Assembly (NCBI RefSeq): GCF_035294165.1
Contig: NZ_DATGLN010000115.1
Location: forward strand, 1-9,525
DNA: 9,525 nt
Direction: 5' to 3'
Source of the DNA: Chthonomonas sp035294165
Lineage (GTDB): Bacteria > Armatimonadota > Chthonomonadetes > Chthonomonadales > Chthonomonadaceae
Both the position numbers and the translations under genes were made by a program. Under the pieces are notes generated by a model. That model saw only the letters and a list, made by a program, of their open reading frames with translations. It was not told where the DNA came from and made no database searches. Every line of letters begins with the position of its first letter. Within the stretch, counting starts at the first letter, position 1. Shown piece after piece: positions 1-7,164 of the stretch.

Positions 1-1
1 C

Positions 2-799
2 GGCGTCTATCTCGATATTAGCCATCGTGGAGCGGACTATATCAAGCGCAAACTGCCGAGTATGTACGAACAGTTTCACGCTCTCGGTGATGTGGATATC
101 ACCAAACAACCTATGGAGGTCTATCCAACCATCCACTATACAATGGGCGGAGTAAAAGTAGACCCTGAAACCTGCGCTACTACCGTACCAGGGCTCTATG
201 CCGCGGGAGAGGTCGCTGCAGGACTTCATGGAGCCAACCGGCTCGGTGGCAACTCTTTATCAGACATTCTTGTCTTTGGGAAACGCGCAGGCGAACATGC
301 CGCCATCTATGCAAAGACGGCCTCCTTTGGCAAGATAGATGAGAAGCAGATCGCCGAAGAGGAAGACTATCTCCTCTTACCCCTAGAGACAAAAGAGGGT
401 GAAAACCCCTACGATATCCATCGTGAGCTTCAGGATACCATGCAAAAACATGCCATGATCGCGCGAACCGAGAAGGGGCTTCTTGAAGCGCTCGAGAAGA
501 TTCAAGAGCTACAAAAACGCGCGGAACATCTTCACGTAGATGGAGATCGCTGCTTTAATCCCGGTTGGCATGCCGCGCGCGAGATACGCTTTATGCTGAA
601 AACTTCCGAAATCATCGTACGCTGTGCTTTAGAACGCAAAGAGAGCCGTGGCGCCCAGTGGCGCCTCGACTATCCTGATCGCGATGATGCATTCTGGGGT
701 AAACATAACCTAATTGCAGTGAAAGATGGGCAACGCATTAAAATAGAGCCGCGCCCCCTGCCCGAAATGCCCGAACGACTAAAAGCGCTCTTTAAGTGA
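2..799 (+). CDS. sdhA: Succinate dehydrogenase/fumarate reductase flavoprotein subunit, C-terminal part (5' end outside window)
   Basis: This is the FAD-carrying subunit that interconverts succinate and fumarate and passes electrons to the iron-sulfur subunit. The frame is open from base 2, so the FAD-binding N-terminus is missing here. The visible part has the family's PTxHYxMGG stretch, with the substrate-binding His at 134-136. It also has the AAGEVA...GANRLGGNSL stretch, with the Arg at 239-241 that corresponds to the catalytic proton-transfer Arg of the family. The helical C-terminal domain, with RxxLQxxM-like and REIRFMLKTSEII-like segments, follows and ends normally, so nothing looks broken. 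The iron-sulfur subunit gene begins 52 bases downstream with its own ribosome site, which implies an operon. In overall character it resembles the actinobacterial Sdh1 flavoprotein; this is recall, not an alignment. Confidence 0.95.
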   Translation, partial: GVYLDISHRGADYIKRKLPSMYEQFHALGDVDITKQPMEVYPTIHYTMGGVKVDPETCATTVPGLYAAGEVAAGLHGANRLGGNSLSDILVFGKRAGEHAAIYAKTASFGKIDEKQIAEEEDYLLLPLETKEGENPYDIHRELQDTMQKHAMIARTEKGLLEALEKIQELQKRAEHLHVDGDRCFNPGWHAAREIRFMLKTSEIIVRCALERKESRGAQWRLDYPDRDDAFWGKHNLIAVKDGQRIKIEPRPLPEMPERLKALFK

Positions 800-851
800 G
801 AAACGAGGCCGGAGTAAACGCCCACACGCATTCAAACGAGGAGAAAAACCG

Positions 852-1670
852 ATGGAGAAAATTACCCTCCGTGTTTTTCGAGGAGATATCAATGGAGGCC
901 ACATGGTCTCCTACGAGGTGCCCGTACAACCAAGCATGGTTGTACTCGACGCCATCCACTACATTCAACAGCACATTGACCCCACATTAGCCTGTCGCTG
1001 GAACTGTAAGGCGGCAAAATGCGGCTCCTGCAGCGCCGAGATAGATGGAAAACCACGCCTGATGTGCAAAACACGCGTAGACCAATTTCCCTCTGGTGTT
1101 ATTACCGTCGGCCCCATGCGCACCTTCCCTCTCATTAAAGACCTCGTGACCGACGTATCCTGGAACTATCGCATCGCAGCCAAAATCCCGCCCCTGCAAC
1201 CCAAACCGGAATTCGCAGGCAAACCCTTCCGCATGCAACAGGCCGATGTAGAGCGCATTCAAGAGTTCCGTAAATGCATCGAATGTTTCCTATGTCAGGA
1301 CGTATGTCATATTCTGCGCGAGCATAACCGTAAGGATGCTTTCTTTGGCCCTCGACAGATGGTTCGCATCGCTGCCCTAGATATGCACCCCATGGATAAT
1401 CTCAATCGGCGAGAACAACTCCATGGCGAGGCCGGGGTAGGAATGTGTAACATCACCAAATGCTGCACCGAAGTCTGCCCCGAGCATATTCATATTACCG
1501 ATAATGCCATCATCCCGCTGAAGGAACGCGTTGCTGACGATTACTTCGATCCCGTTACTCTCATCCTCCGACGCATCGGCGTTATTCAACACGAACACAA
1601 GCAACCCTTAAGCAGTGTGCCAGAAAGCCAGACTCAAATTATCAGCAAAAGCCCACGTCCTGGCAAGTAA
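852..1670 (+). CDS. sdhB: Succinate dehydrogenase/fumarate reductase iron-sulfur subunit
   Basis: This 272-residue subunit carries electrons between the flavoprotein and the membrane quinone site. The start is set by a GAGGAG ribosome site shortly before the ATG. An N-terminal plant-ferredoxin-like domain binds [2Fe-2S] through C52, C57, C60 and C72 (spacing x4, x2, x11). The C-terminal domain has C142-x2-C145-x2-C148-x3-C152 and C199-x5-C205-x3-C209-P, as expected for the [4Fe-4S] and [3Fe-4S] clusters. C152 is followed by His, not the Pro of the E. coli protein. Two extra cysteines, C48 and C204, sit next to ligands. The stretches RWNCKAAKCGSCSAEI and CIECFLCQDVCH, and CNITKCCTEVCPEHI, match from memory the actinobacterial Sdh1-type subunit. 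No membrane anchor gene follows, so sdhC/D-like genes probably lie upstream of sdhA. A terminator closes the operon. Confidence 0.95.
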   Translation: MEKITLRVFRGDINGGHMVSYEVPVQPSMVVLDAIHYIQQHIDPTLACRWNCKAAKCGSCSAEIDGKPRLMCKTRVDQFPSGVITVGPMRTFPLIKDLVTDVSWNYRIAAKIPPLQPKPEFAGKPFRMQQADVERIQEFRKCIECFLCQDVCHILREHNRKDAFFGPRQMVRIAALDMHPMDNLNRREQLHGEAGVGMCNITKCCTEVCPEHIHITDNAIIPLKERVADDYFDPVTLILRRIGVIQHEHKQPLSSVPESQTQIISKSPRPGK

Positions 1671-1690
1671 CCGGCGCCTCGCTTGATATG

Positions 1691-1729
1691 AGCCGGCACC
1701 GTTGAGGAGGCTGCCGGCTAGGCTTTTTT
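1691..1729 (+). terminator. Intrinsic terminator after sdhB
   Basis: An 8-bp perfect stem (AGCCGGCA at 1691-1698 with TGCCGGCT at 1712-1719) and a 13-base loop are followed four bases later by six T residues at 1724-1729. It lies 20 bases after the sdhB stop codon. The T tract runs into the stop codon of the convergent thioesterase gene (TAA, read from 1730 to 1728). Read on the - strand the same hairpin has no T tract after it, so it should act only on the sdh transcript. Confidence 0.8.
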
Positions 1730-2147
1730 AGGGGTTCATAAATCGCTCATACAGCTCTTCGGAAAAACGTCGTGGTTTGCCGCTCGCACGCTCGATCAAC
1801 ATCTGTAGCGTCTCGGCCTCTGTCAAAAGCTCTTCACCACGCCATACCTCATATCCCATTCGCAACAAACTGTGCCTACACTCCTTAGGCCATGTTCGCA
1901 CAACCACCAAATCTTCATAATACGCCGGCTTTATAAAACGACAATGCAGTTCCAACACGGGCATGGCGTAGCCATCACGCTCCATCTTTGCATAATCAAT
2001 GCCTCGCTCCCGACAAAATGTGCTGCGGGCCGCCTCAAACCAAATGGGATAGTTCGAATGATGAACCACTCCCATCGGATCGCATTCAGCATATCGAACG
2101 CGAATCTCAGTCTGAGAACCTCTTGTCGGTTGCATTCCTTCCTTCAT
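1728..2147 (-). CDS. Acyl-CoA thioesterase, 4-hydroxybenzoyl-CoA thioesterase (YbgC) family
   Basis: This 139-residue hotdog-fold protein is probably a cytoplasmic thioesterase that hydrolyses acyl-CoA or acyl-ACP; its substrate cannot be told from sequence. The family signature is clear at residues 18-40: RYAECDPMGVVHHSNY then WFEAAR, with D23 as the likely catalytic Asp. The length is normal for single-domain YbgC-like enzymes. The first ATG overlaps the stop of the upstream kinase-like gene (ATGA), which suggests translational coupling. A second ATG lies four codons in (start 2135) and is preceded by AAGGAAGGA inside the coding sequence, so the true protein may begin MQPTRG. It is the last gene of the four-gene - strand run. 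No terminator for this direction was seen after it. Some YbgC proteins sit with tol-pal genes, but that context is absent here. Confidence 0.88.
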   Translation of the reverse strand: MKEGMQPTRGSQTEIRVRYAECDPMGVVHHSNYPIWFEAARSTFCRERGIDYAKMERDGYAMPVLELHCRFIKPAYYEDLVVVRTWPKECRHSLLRMGYEVWRGEELLTEAETLQMLIERASGKPRRFSEELYERFMNP

Positions 2148-3340
2148 GGCTGGTCCGACTCCAGTTCCACATCGTAGGATGCATGAACACGTACCGGGAT
2201 GTGTATGAGAAAGACATTACCACTATTGTCCTCGTTGGCTTTTACCTCCAGCCTGCCTTGATGCAATTCAATATAGCGACAGGCTAATGAAAGCCCGAAA
2301 TCCCTCTCTAGACCTCCCATAGCATCAGGCTCCTGCTCTACCGAAAGCCCATAGATGGCAGAAAGCTTCTGTTGAGGAACGGGTGCTGCAGAATCCGTCA
2401 CCACAATGGTAAGCTCCTGATCCGTCACCTGGGCGCTTAAGCTAACGACGCCATCTTTTTTGCTTGATCGCAGACCCCCAAGTATCATGTGATAGATAAT
2501 ATGCCGAACGAGGCTCTCATCGGCGATAATCCAGGGCAAGGGAGCGTTCAAAGCAGTCTTAAGTTGCACACCCTGTCGCTGAGCTAAGGGCTTTAGCATT
2601 TCGATGATCTCCCTTATGGAGACGTTCAGATCGAAAAGCCGTGGATGTAGTTCCCTCCTTTCATCCTGTACTCTCAGTAGATCAAAGAGATTATCGAGTA
2701 TCTCTTGCAGATGGAGAGAGGCGTGATAGATATGCCCAAGTGCAGTCTGTTGCGCTTCGTTTAAAGGTCCATAAGTCTCCTCTTGCAAAAGCTCTGTGAA
2801 ACCTAGCAAGGTCGTAAGAGGGGCACGGGCATCATGGGAAGCGTTCGAGAGGAATCGCATAAGCCGATGGCGCCTCACTACCTCCGAGTCACGAAGGGCG
2901 ATCTCTTTTGCCTCGCTTTTATGTAACCGTAGCGATGCAATGCGCAAGAGGAACTCGTTGATGTAGGCTCCGTACCGATAGGAGCCTAGTTCCCCAACCT
3001 CTGGCACCTCACAAAGATACTTCATAGCCAATCGCTCGAGCGTCTTGAAACAAGCGCTCAAATCGCCCCATGCAAGCGGCATTTCAGCGATCTGCTCCAC
3101 CAGCAGTTCCTCCTCTTCCGTTACCCGTTCTGAGGACTGTTGAAGCAGATGGTTTTGCACAATACAGTCATGGATTTGAGTGACCCTCTGTCGCAGTTCA
3201 CCACGAGGTCCGAGTAAGGAGGGGTTTAAATGCCACAAAATTCGACTGACCTCTTGCCGCCATTCGTTCAGCAGCTTACGACGATGGGATAAAAGCCATT
3301 GGGCCACGGCATCTAGCGGTGTACCGCTCTGCATGGGCAT
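2144..3340 (-). CDS. Cytoplasmic histidine-kinase-like protein with degenerate ATP-binding domain
   Basis: This 398-residue protein has no membrane segment. Residues about 10-140 are helical and begin with WLLSHRRKLLNEWRQE, reminiscent of RsbRD-type N-terminal domains; that assignment is weak. Residues 155-225 form a HisKA dimerisation domain with H-box LSNASHDARAPLTTLLGF, where H169 is the predicted phosphorylated His. Residues about 270-388 align with the HATPase_c domain but key motifs are eroded. The N-box asparagines are replaced (H284 and G288 in HMILGG). The G1 box keeps D316 but lacks its glycines (TDSAAPVP). Only the G2-like FGLSLACRYIELHQG is recognisable. It could be a pseudokinase, a scaffold, or a divergent active enzyme. 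No response regulator is adjacent. Two starts are possible: the ATG at 3340, or the ATG at 3334, which has AGG eight bases upstream and looks better placed. The gap to the preceding gene is 6 bases. Confidence 0.85.
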   Translation of the reverse strand: MPMQSGTPLDAVAQWLLSHRRKLLNEWRQEVSRILWHLNPSLLGPRGELRQRVTQIHDCIVQNHLLQQSSERVTEEEELLVEQIAEMPLAWGDLSACFKTLERLAMKYLCEVPEVGELGSYRYGAYINEFLLRIASLRLHKSEAKEIALRDSEVVRRHRLMRFLSNASHDARAPLTTLLGFTELLQEETYGPLNEAQQTALGHIYHASLHLQEILDNLFDLLRVQDERRELHPRLFDLNVSIREIIEMLKPLAQRQGVQLKTALNAPLPWIIADESLVRHIIYHMILGGLRSSKKDGVVSLSAQVTDQELTIVVTDSAAPVPQQKLSAIYGLSVEQEPDAMGGLERDFGLSLACRYIELHQGRLEVKANEDNSGNVFLIHIPVRVHASYDVELESDQP

Positions 3341-3346
3341 AACCTG

Positions 3347-4021
3347 TTAATGTTTCTTCTGTAAGGCTTGAATAACGTCATTGGTGATATCGTTGTCGGA
3401 ATAAACGAGGGTGTCGGCACTCCATACCTCATGAATACCTTTTTTCTTCGCCACCTCGGCGACCACGTTGCGCAACTGCTCTAACTGGTCTTTACGACAA
3501 TCGTCCACCGATTGAAGTGCCTTATCGCTCAGCTCCTTGTCAATGCCTGGCAACACGTCCTGCAGATACTGTTGCTGGCGCGCCTGCAGCGTCTGCAGTG
3601 TGGTGCGATCGGCCGGGGTTAACTCCTTATCGGGCTTGGTAATGAGAGAATTTAATTGTGCGCTGCGCTGATCGGAAAGGTTCTGCAACTCCTTTATTCG
3701 TGCCTGCTGTGCCGGGGTTGGATTGTCTAAAGTAATGAGATGCAAAAACTCACCAAGCTCCTCTGGGGTAAGAAAAGCCACCCGCCGCGCCAGGCGCGAC
3801 TGATCGGCTGCTTTCAACATGGCATCTTGGTACTTCTGCTCAACAACGGCAGGCGCATCTGAGGCCTCATAGACCCTTTGCATATCTACCCTTGCAATGT
3901 CGGATCGAAGCAGTGGTGATGAGATACCCTGATTATCTCCGGCACTCACACGAAGCCCTCCCGCCGCAATCAATAGAGCAAGCGTAAACGCACCTATTTG
4001 TAAGAACGTGGTTCCCTTCAC
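3347..4021 (-). CDS. Periplasmic OmpH/Skp-like protein
   Basis: The start is GTG at 4019-4021, preceded by a near-perfect AGGAGG seven bases away, which fixes it. The 224-residue product has a signal peptide: a Lys near the start, a hydrophobic core at about 6-21, and a likely signal peptidase I site after VSA at residue 27. The mature protein begins with a short strand, IARVDMQRVYEAS (42-54), then a long charged, Gln/Leu-rich helical middle (about 55-190). It ends with a VAKKKGIHEVWSAD segment followed by YSDNDITNDVIQAL. This strand-helices-strand order with a closing 'diTndVi.aL' is characteristic of Skp/OmpH, the trimeric chaperone that holds unfolded outer-membrane proteins. It is longer than E. 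coli Skp. The extra length is in the helical arm, which includes two TPA-type turns (102-104, 136-138). BamA or lpxD, common skp neighbours elsewhere, are not seen here; instead it lies 27 bases after purN. Confidence 0.82.
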   Translation of the reverse strand: MKGTTFLQIGAFTLALLIAAGGLRVSAGDNQGISSPLLRSDIARVDMQRVYEASDAPAVVEQKYQDAMLKAADQSRLARRVAFLTPEELGEFLHLITLDNPTPAQQARIKELQNLSDQRSAQLNSLITKPDKELTPADRTTLQTLQARQQQYLQDVLPGIDKELSDKALQSVDDCRKDQLEQLRNVVAEVAKKKGIHEVWSADTLVYSDNDITNDVIQALQKKH

Positions 4022-4048
4022 TCTACTTCCTCCTTTACTCGCATGACT

Positions 4049-4723
4049 TTAGGGATGATATGTAACCACACGTCGCCCCTCCACACGCAACCACCTTGAT
4101 GTGCGTATTTCTACAGCCTCCACATAGGCCCTATGTTCTTCGGGTAAAAGTCGTGCCGCCAAAGTCTCCGGTGTATCCTCGTCGAACACCCGTATTGCAC
4201 GCTGCACGAGGATAGGCCCCGTATCGTAATCATTATCCACAAAATGAACGGTGCAACCGGTCACCTTCATTCCGCTCTCGATGACGGCCTCATGAACCCG
4301 TTTCCCGTACATTCCCTTCCCACCAAACAGCGGCAGCAATGCCGGATGGATGTTAAGCACGCGATAGGGATAGGCCGCCACCACCGGCTCAGGAAGCCGC
4401 AGAAGGTAGCCCGCTAAACAGACTAGGTTGATCGCATATCGTTGTAAAAGACGGAGAAGCGCCTCGGCATAGGCGTCTTCTTGCCCCTCATACTTTCTTG
4501 GAGACACAACATGAACGGACACTCCGGCGTCGCGTGCTCGTGCCAACGCAGGGGCCTCTGCTCGTGTTCCGACCACAACCCGAACCTCACCAAGTATTCG
4601 TTTCTCCATACAGGCGTCTAGCAGCGCCTGCATATTGCTGCCCCGAGCTTCTCCCGACACAAAGACCGCTATCTGCGCCTCTCCCAAAGGCTCTAAAATC
4701 TCTGTCAAGCTCTCTTCCCCCAA
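4049..4723 (-). CDS. purN: Phosphoribosylglycinamide formyltransferase (GAR transformylase)
   Basis: This enzyme transfers the formyl group of 10-formyltetrahydrofolate to glycinamide ribonucleotide in purine synthesis. The phosphate-binding loop is VSGEARGSN (22-30), two residues longer than the common SGRGSN. The catalytic Asn and His are N124 and H126 in LNIHPALLP, and the catalytic Asp is D167 in NDYDTGP. The GGKGMYG loop (134-140) is a variant seen in several phyla. No ATG lies before the conserved core. The first in-frame start is TTG at 4723, and an in-frame TAG lies 11 codons upstream of it. A second TTG at residue 6 (4708) has a purine-rich GGGGGAAGAG just upstream and is equally plausible. 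The gene appears to lead the - strand run, followed by the Skp-like gene after 27 bases. Only purN of the purine pathway is present. Confidence 0.93.
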   Translation of the reverse strand: MGEESLTEILEPLGEAQIAVFVSGEARGSNMQALLDACMEKRILGEVRVVVGTRAEAPALARARDAGVSVHVVSPRKYEGQEDAYAEALLRLLQRYAINLVCLAGYLLRLPEPVVAAYPYRVLNIHPALLPLFGGKGMYGKRVHEAVIESGMKVTGCTVHFVDNDYDTGPILVQRAIRVFDEDTPETLAARLLPEEHRAYVEAVEIRTSRWLRVEGRRVVTYHP

Positions 4724-4827
4724 GTCGGCGTTCCCACTATCCCTGATCTATTAGACACTCCTTGGAACGCTGTGTTAGAAGATTCTAGCGCATCCACCGG
4801 CTAATTCGTGCAGACGAAACCAACCTA

Positions 4828-4836
4828 TGCTATAAT
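4828..4836 (+). promoter_or_regulatory. Extended -10 promoter for the zinc-ribbon membrane protein gene
   Basis: TGCTATAAT at 4828-4836 is a perfect TATAAT with the TG extension one base upstream. At 17-bp spacing the -35 position (4808-4813) shows no good match, which is usual for extended -10 promoters. Transcription would start near 4843, leaving about 64 untranslated bases before the ATG at 4907. The 183-base region between the divergent purN and zinc-ribbon genes must also hold a purN promoter. The best - strand -10 candidate is TAGAAT (4787 down to 4782), without a convincing -35. Confidence 0.6.
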
Positions 4837-4906
4837 GATTTGGGTAAGGGCTATTTTCGGCAAGCATAGGCCTCCTTCAATTCGGGCGAGGAGATAGGTT
4901 CTGACG

Positions 4907-6022
4907 ATGATCTGCAAACACTGCGGCATGGAAAGCACCACCACCGATCGATGCAGCGTCTGTGGGCTCCCTCTACAGTCGGCTCAAGAAACCGCAGAAC
5001 AAACCACAACCGAGGTTACCAAAGAGAGCGAACCTGAGGTCGATTCCACGGCAGCGCCTTCTCCCAAGAAGGAGGTTATTAAGGCTCATCGTCCCGCTCC
5101 CGCCATCGTGCCCCCTACCAAAAAGCATTCCGGCCCCGCCTTTGGTGCCGCTAAACATACCCCACCACCCGCCGTACCTCCTCCGTCTCGTCGTGTAGCC
5201 TCTCTGTCGGAGATTCTGGAATCGAAATCTACTACCGACAATACACCGGCACCAGCCTACTCCAATAAGGCGCCCGATCCTCTCGCCTCGGTCCTTGCTA
5301 ATTTGAAGCTCCCGCAAAAGGAAGCAACAGAAACTCAGTCTACTCCTTCTGATGATAACACCCTAACATCAACCGAGACCGCTCCGCCAGCCGCTTCTCT
5401 CGCTCCTTCTCAACCAGCCGCATCCGTTCAATCTGCCCCTGCAACGGCTCCTCAACAGGAGCCATCTCAACCTAAGCAACCAACTCCGCGTCCAACTGCG
5501 GCGGAAGAGTTAGAGGCCTATGCCCCGCCCAACCCATGGCCGATCACAGCACGCTATGCCGCGGTGCTTGCCCTACTCCTTGCCTTTGCCGGGCTGTTCC
5601 CTCTCTACCAAAAAAATCTGTTTTGGGCTCCCATGCTGCTTACGCAGTTTCTTGGTGGTCTCTTGTTACCCGTCATGCGCGTTGTCCCATGGTTCGATGA
5701 AGACCCCGATGATCTTCCCTTGGCCATTGGCCTTATCTTCTTTTTCGGCCCTCTCATCGGCCTCGTTATCTACAGCATTATCTCCTTGTTGCGTCATAAC
5801 ACCAACCCTGGCCTCGTGGGTTGTCTCATCGTAGGCAGCCTGTCGCTCCTTGTTGTTCAGCCGGCATGGTTAGGTCACCTAGACGTGCAGTGGCTCGCTC
5901 CCTTCGCTGGAGTACAAACAAACCCTCTCTTGCTCATCGCTCACCTCGCCATGGGTTGGTCACCCATCGTGGTCATCGTTGGTTGGATATTTGCCGGCGT
6001 CTTCCATAAACTGTACGAGTGA
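4907..6022 (+). CDS. Zinc-ribbon membrane protein with long Pro/Ala-rich linker
   Basis: I do not recognise a named family for this 371-residue protein. Residues 1-22 form a compact zinc ribbon, CKHC...CSVC, with C3, C6, C16 and C19. Residues about 23-208 are low-complexity, rich in Pro, Ala, Ser, Thr and Gln, and probably disordered. One short island (SLSEILES, 99-106) and another (DPLASVLANLKLP, 124-136) look able to form helices. Residues about 213-365 hold roughly five hydrophobic segments (213-234, 238-260, 270-296, 301-322, 339-365), with an acidic loop WFDEDPDD at 262-269. The zinc ribbon and linker are therefore probably cytoplasmic, tethered to a membrane domain. A GAGGAG (4888-4893) and a closer AGG (4896-4898) precede the ATG. 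A strong extended -10 promoter lies about 70 bases upstream. Its function is unknown. Confidence 0.85.
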   Translation: MICKHCGMESTTTDRCSVCGLPLQSAQETAEQTTTEVTKESEPEVDSTAAPSPKKEVIKAHRPAPAIVPPTKKHSGPAFGAAKHTPPPAVPPPSRRVASLSEILESKSTTDNTPAPAYSNKAPDPLASVLANLKLPQKEATETQSTPSDDNTLTSTETAPPAASLAPSQPAASVQSAPATAPQQEPSQPKQPTPRPTAAEELEAYAPPNPWPITARYAAVLALLLAFAGLFPLYQKNLFWAPMLLTQFLGGLLLPVMRVVPWFDEDPDDLPLAIGLIFFFGPLIGLVIYSIISLLRHNTNPGLVGCLIVGSLSLLVVQPAWLGHLDVQWLAPFAGVQTNPLLLIAHLAMGWSPIVVIVGWIFAGVFHKLYE

Positions 6023-6102
6023 CGTGGCACACTCAAGAATCCTCTACACCTAGCCTACAATAAAGCTGAGTTCACTACTCTAGGGTATAGGCTCCTCTCC
6101 TT

Positions 6103-7164
6103 ATGGATAAACGAATCCGTGTTCTTATCGTGGACGATAGTGCGCTTATGCGCCTTTTGCTTACCAAACTGCTTGCCTCCGATCCAGAGATTGACGTGGT
6201 GGGTACCGCATCCGACCCGCTGCAAGCCTCTCAAAAAATTGAAGAACTTTCCCCTGACGTGCTCACTCTCGATGTGGAGATGCCCCACATGGATGGTCTC
6301 ACCTTCTTGGCCAACCTTATGAAGACGCATCCCCTCCCTGTGGTTATGGTCTCATCCCTAACACAACACGGATGCGAAACAACGATCAAAGCGCTTGAGC
6401 TTGGGGCAGTAGATTTCTTCCCAAAACCTACTCTACAACAGCTTAGTATATCAAACGGTGATGCTGCCCTAGAGTTGCTCACAAAAGTGAAGATCGCTGC
6501 ATCTGCCCATGTCGTTCCGCAGGAAGTAAACTCCTCCGAGGCTCTCGCGGCAAGATTAGCACCTCAACAGCTCATGCATCAGGTGATTCTCATCGGGGCC
6601 TCTACCGGTGGCACGGAAGCCATACGCGAAATTCTCACTTCACTCCCCCCTAACATTCCCGGCATCGTCATGGTGCAACACATGCCGCCTGGCTTTACGG
6701 CCTCGTTCGCCCAGCGCCTCGACAAACTATGCGCTTTTCGTGTAAAGGAGGCACAAGATGGCGACAGGGTTCAACCCGGTCTTGCGCTGCTAGCACCAGG
6801 CGATTTTCAAACCACCCTGCATCGTGCTTACACCGGCTACTATGTGCAGGTACAAAAGTCCGAGCCGGTAAACCGGCATCGGCCTTCGGTAGATGCCCTT
6901 TTCAACTCGGCTGCCGAGAGCGCCAAGGCCAACTCCATTGCCGTACTGCTTACCGGTATGGGGGAAGATGGTGCTCGTGGGCTTTATCAGCTACGACAAG
7001 CCGGAGCCTTTACCATCGCTCAAGACGAGTCAACAAGCGTGGTTTTCGGCATGCCGCGAGCCGCCATCGCCCTCGGTGCCGCCGAGTTTGTACTCCCTCT
7101 GCCCCGCATCGCAAGAGAGATTATTCGCCTGTTAGAAAGCATCCAACGTCCTCTGAGTGCCTAA
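6103..7164 (+). CDS. cheB: Chemotaxis response regulator protein-glutamate methylesterase
   Basis: CheB removes methyl groups from, and deamidates, glutamyl sites on chemoreceptors; phosphorylation by CheA activates it. The 353-residue length is standard. The receiver domain (about 4-120) has D11 and D12, the phosphoacceptor D57 in LTLDVEMPHMDG, S84 and K108. A short linker (about 130-158) leads to the CheB_methylest domain (159-348), which has the catalytic Ser S167 in IGASTGG, His H193 in VQHMPPGF, and Asp D289 in LTGMGEDGARG. All key residues are present, so it should be active. No cheR, cheA, cheW or receptor gene lies in the window, so it may serve a remote or non-flagellar chemosensory array. 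The ATG is preceded by a pyrimidine-rich CTCCTCTCCTT and not by a Shine-Dalgarno sequence. Its stop overlaps the end of the convergent TPR gene. Confidence 0.96.
   Translation: MDKRIRVLIVDDSALMRLLLTKLLASDPEIDVVGTASDPLQASQKIEELSPDVLTLDVEMPHMDGLTFLANLMKTHPLPVVMVSSLTQHGCETTIKALELGAVDFFPKPTLQQLSISNGDAALELLTKVKIAASAHVVPQEVNSSEALAARLAPQQLMHQVILIGASTGGTEAIREILTSLPPNIPGIVMVQHMPPGFTASFAQRLDKLCAFRVKEAQDGDRVQPGLALLAPGDFQTTLHRAYTGYYVQVQKSEPVNRHRPSVDALFNSAAESAKANSIAVLLTGMGEDGARGLYQLRQAGAFTIAQDESTSVVFGMPRAAIALGAAEFVLPLPRIAREIIRLLESIQRPLSA

Noticed and set aside
1691..1729. Bidirectional terminator serving both sdhB and the thioesterase gene
   Set aside because: Read on the - strand the hairpin is followed by CATATCAAGC, with no T tract; it supports termination only on the + strand.
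4776..4787. TAGAA-GA-TTCTA inverted repeat between purN and the zinc-ribbon gene as an operator
   Set aside because: Arms of only five AT-rich bases are expected by chance, and the site partly coincides with a weak - strand -10 candidate.
4973..5317. Arg/Gly-rich open frame on the - strand opposite the linker region
   Set aside because: It is the mirror of the Pro/Ala/Ser-rich codons of the zinc-ribbon protein; no ribosome site or domain supports it.
6056..6061. TACAAT as a -10 element for cheB
   Set aside because: No acceptable -35 at 16-18 bases and no TG extension; too weak to list as a promoter.
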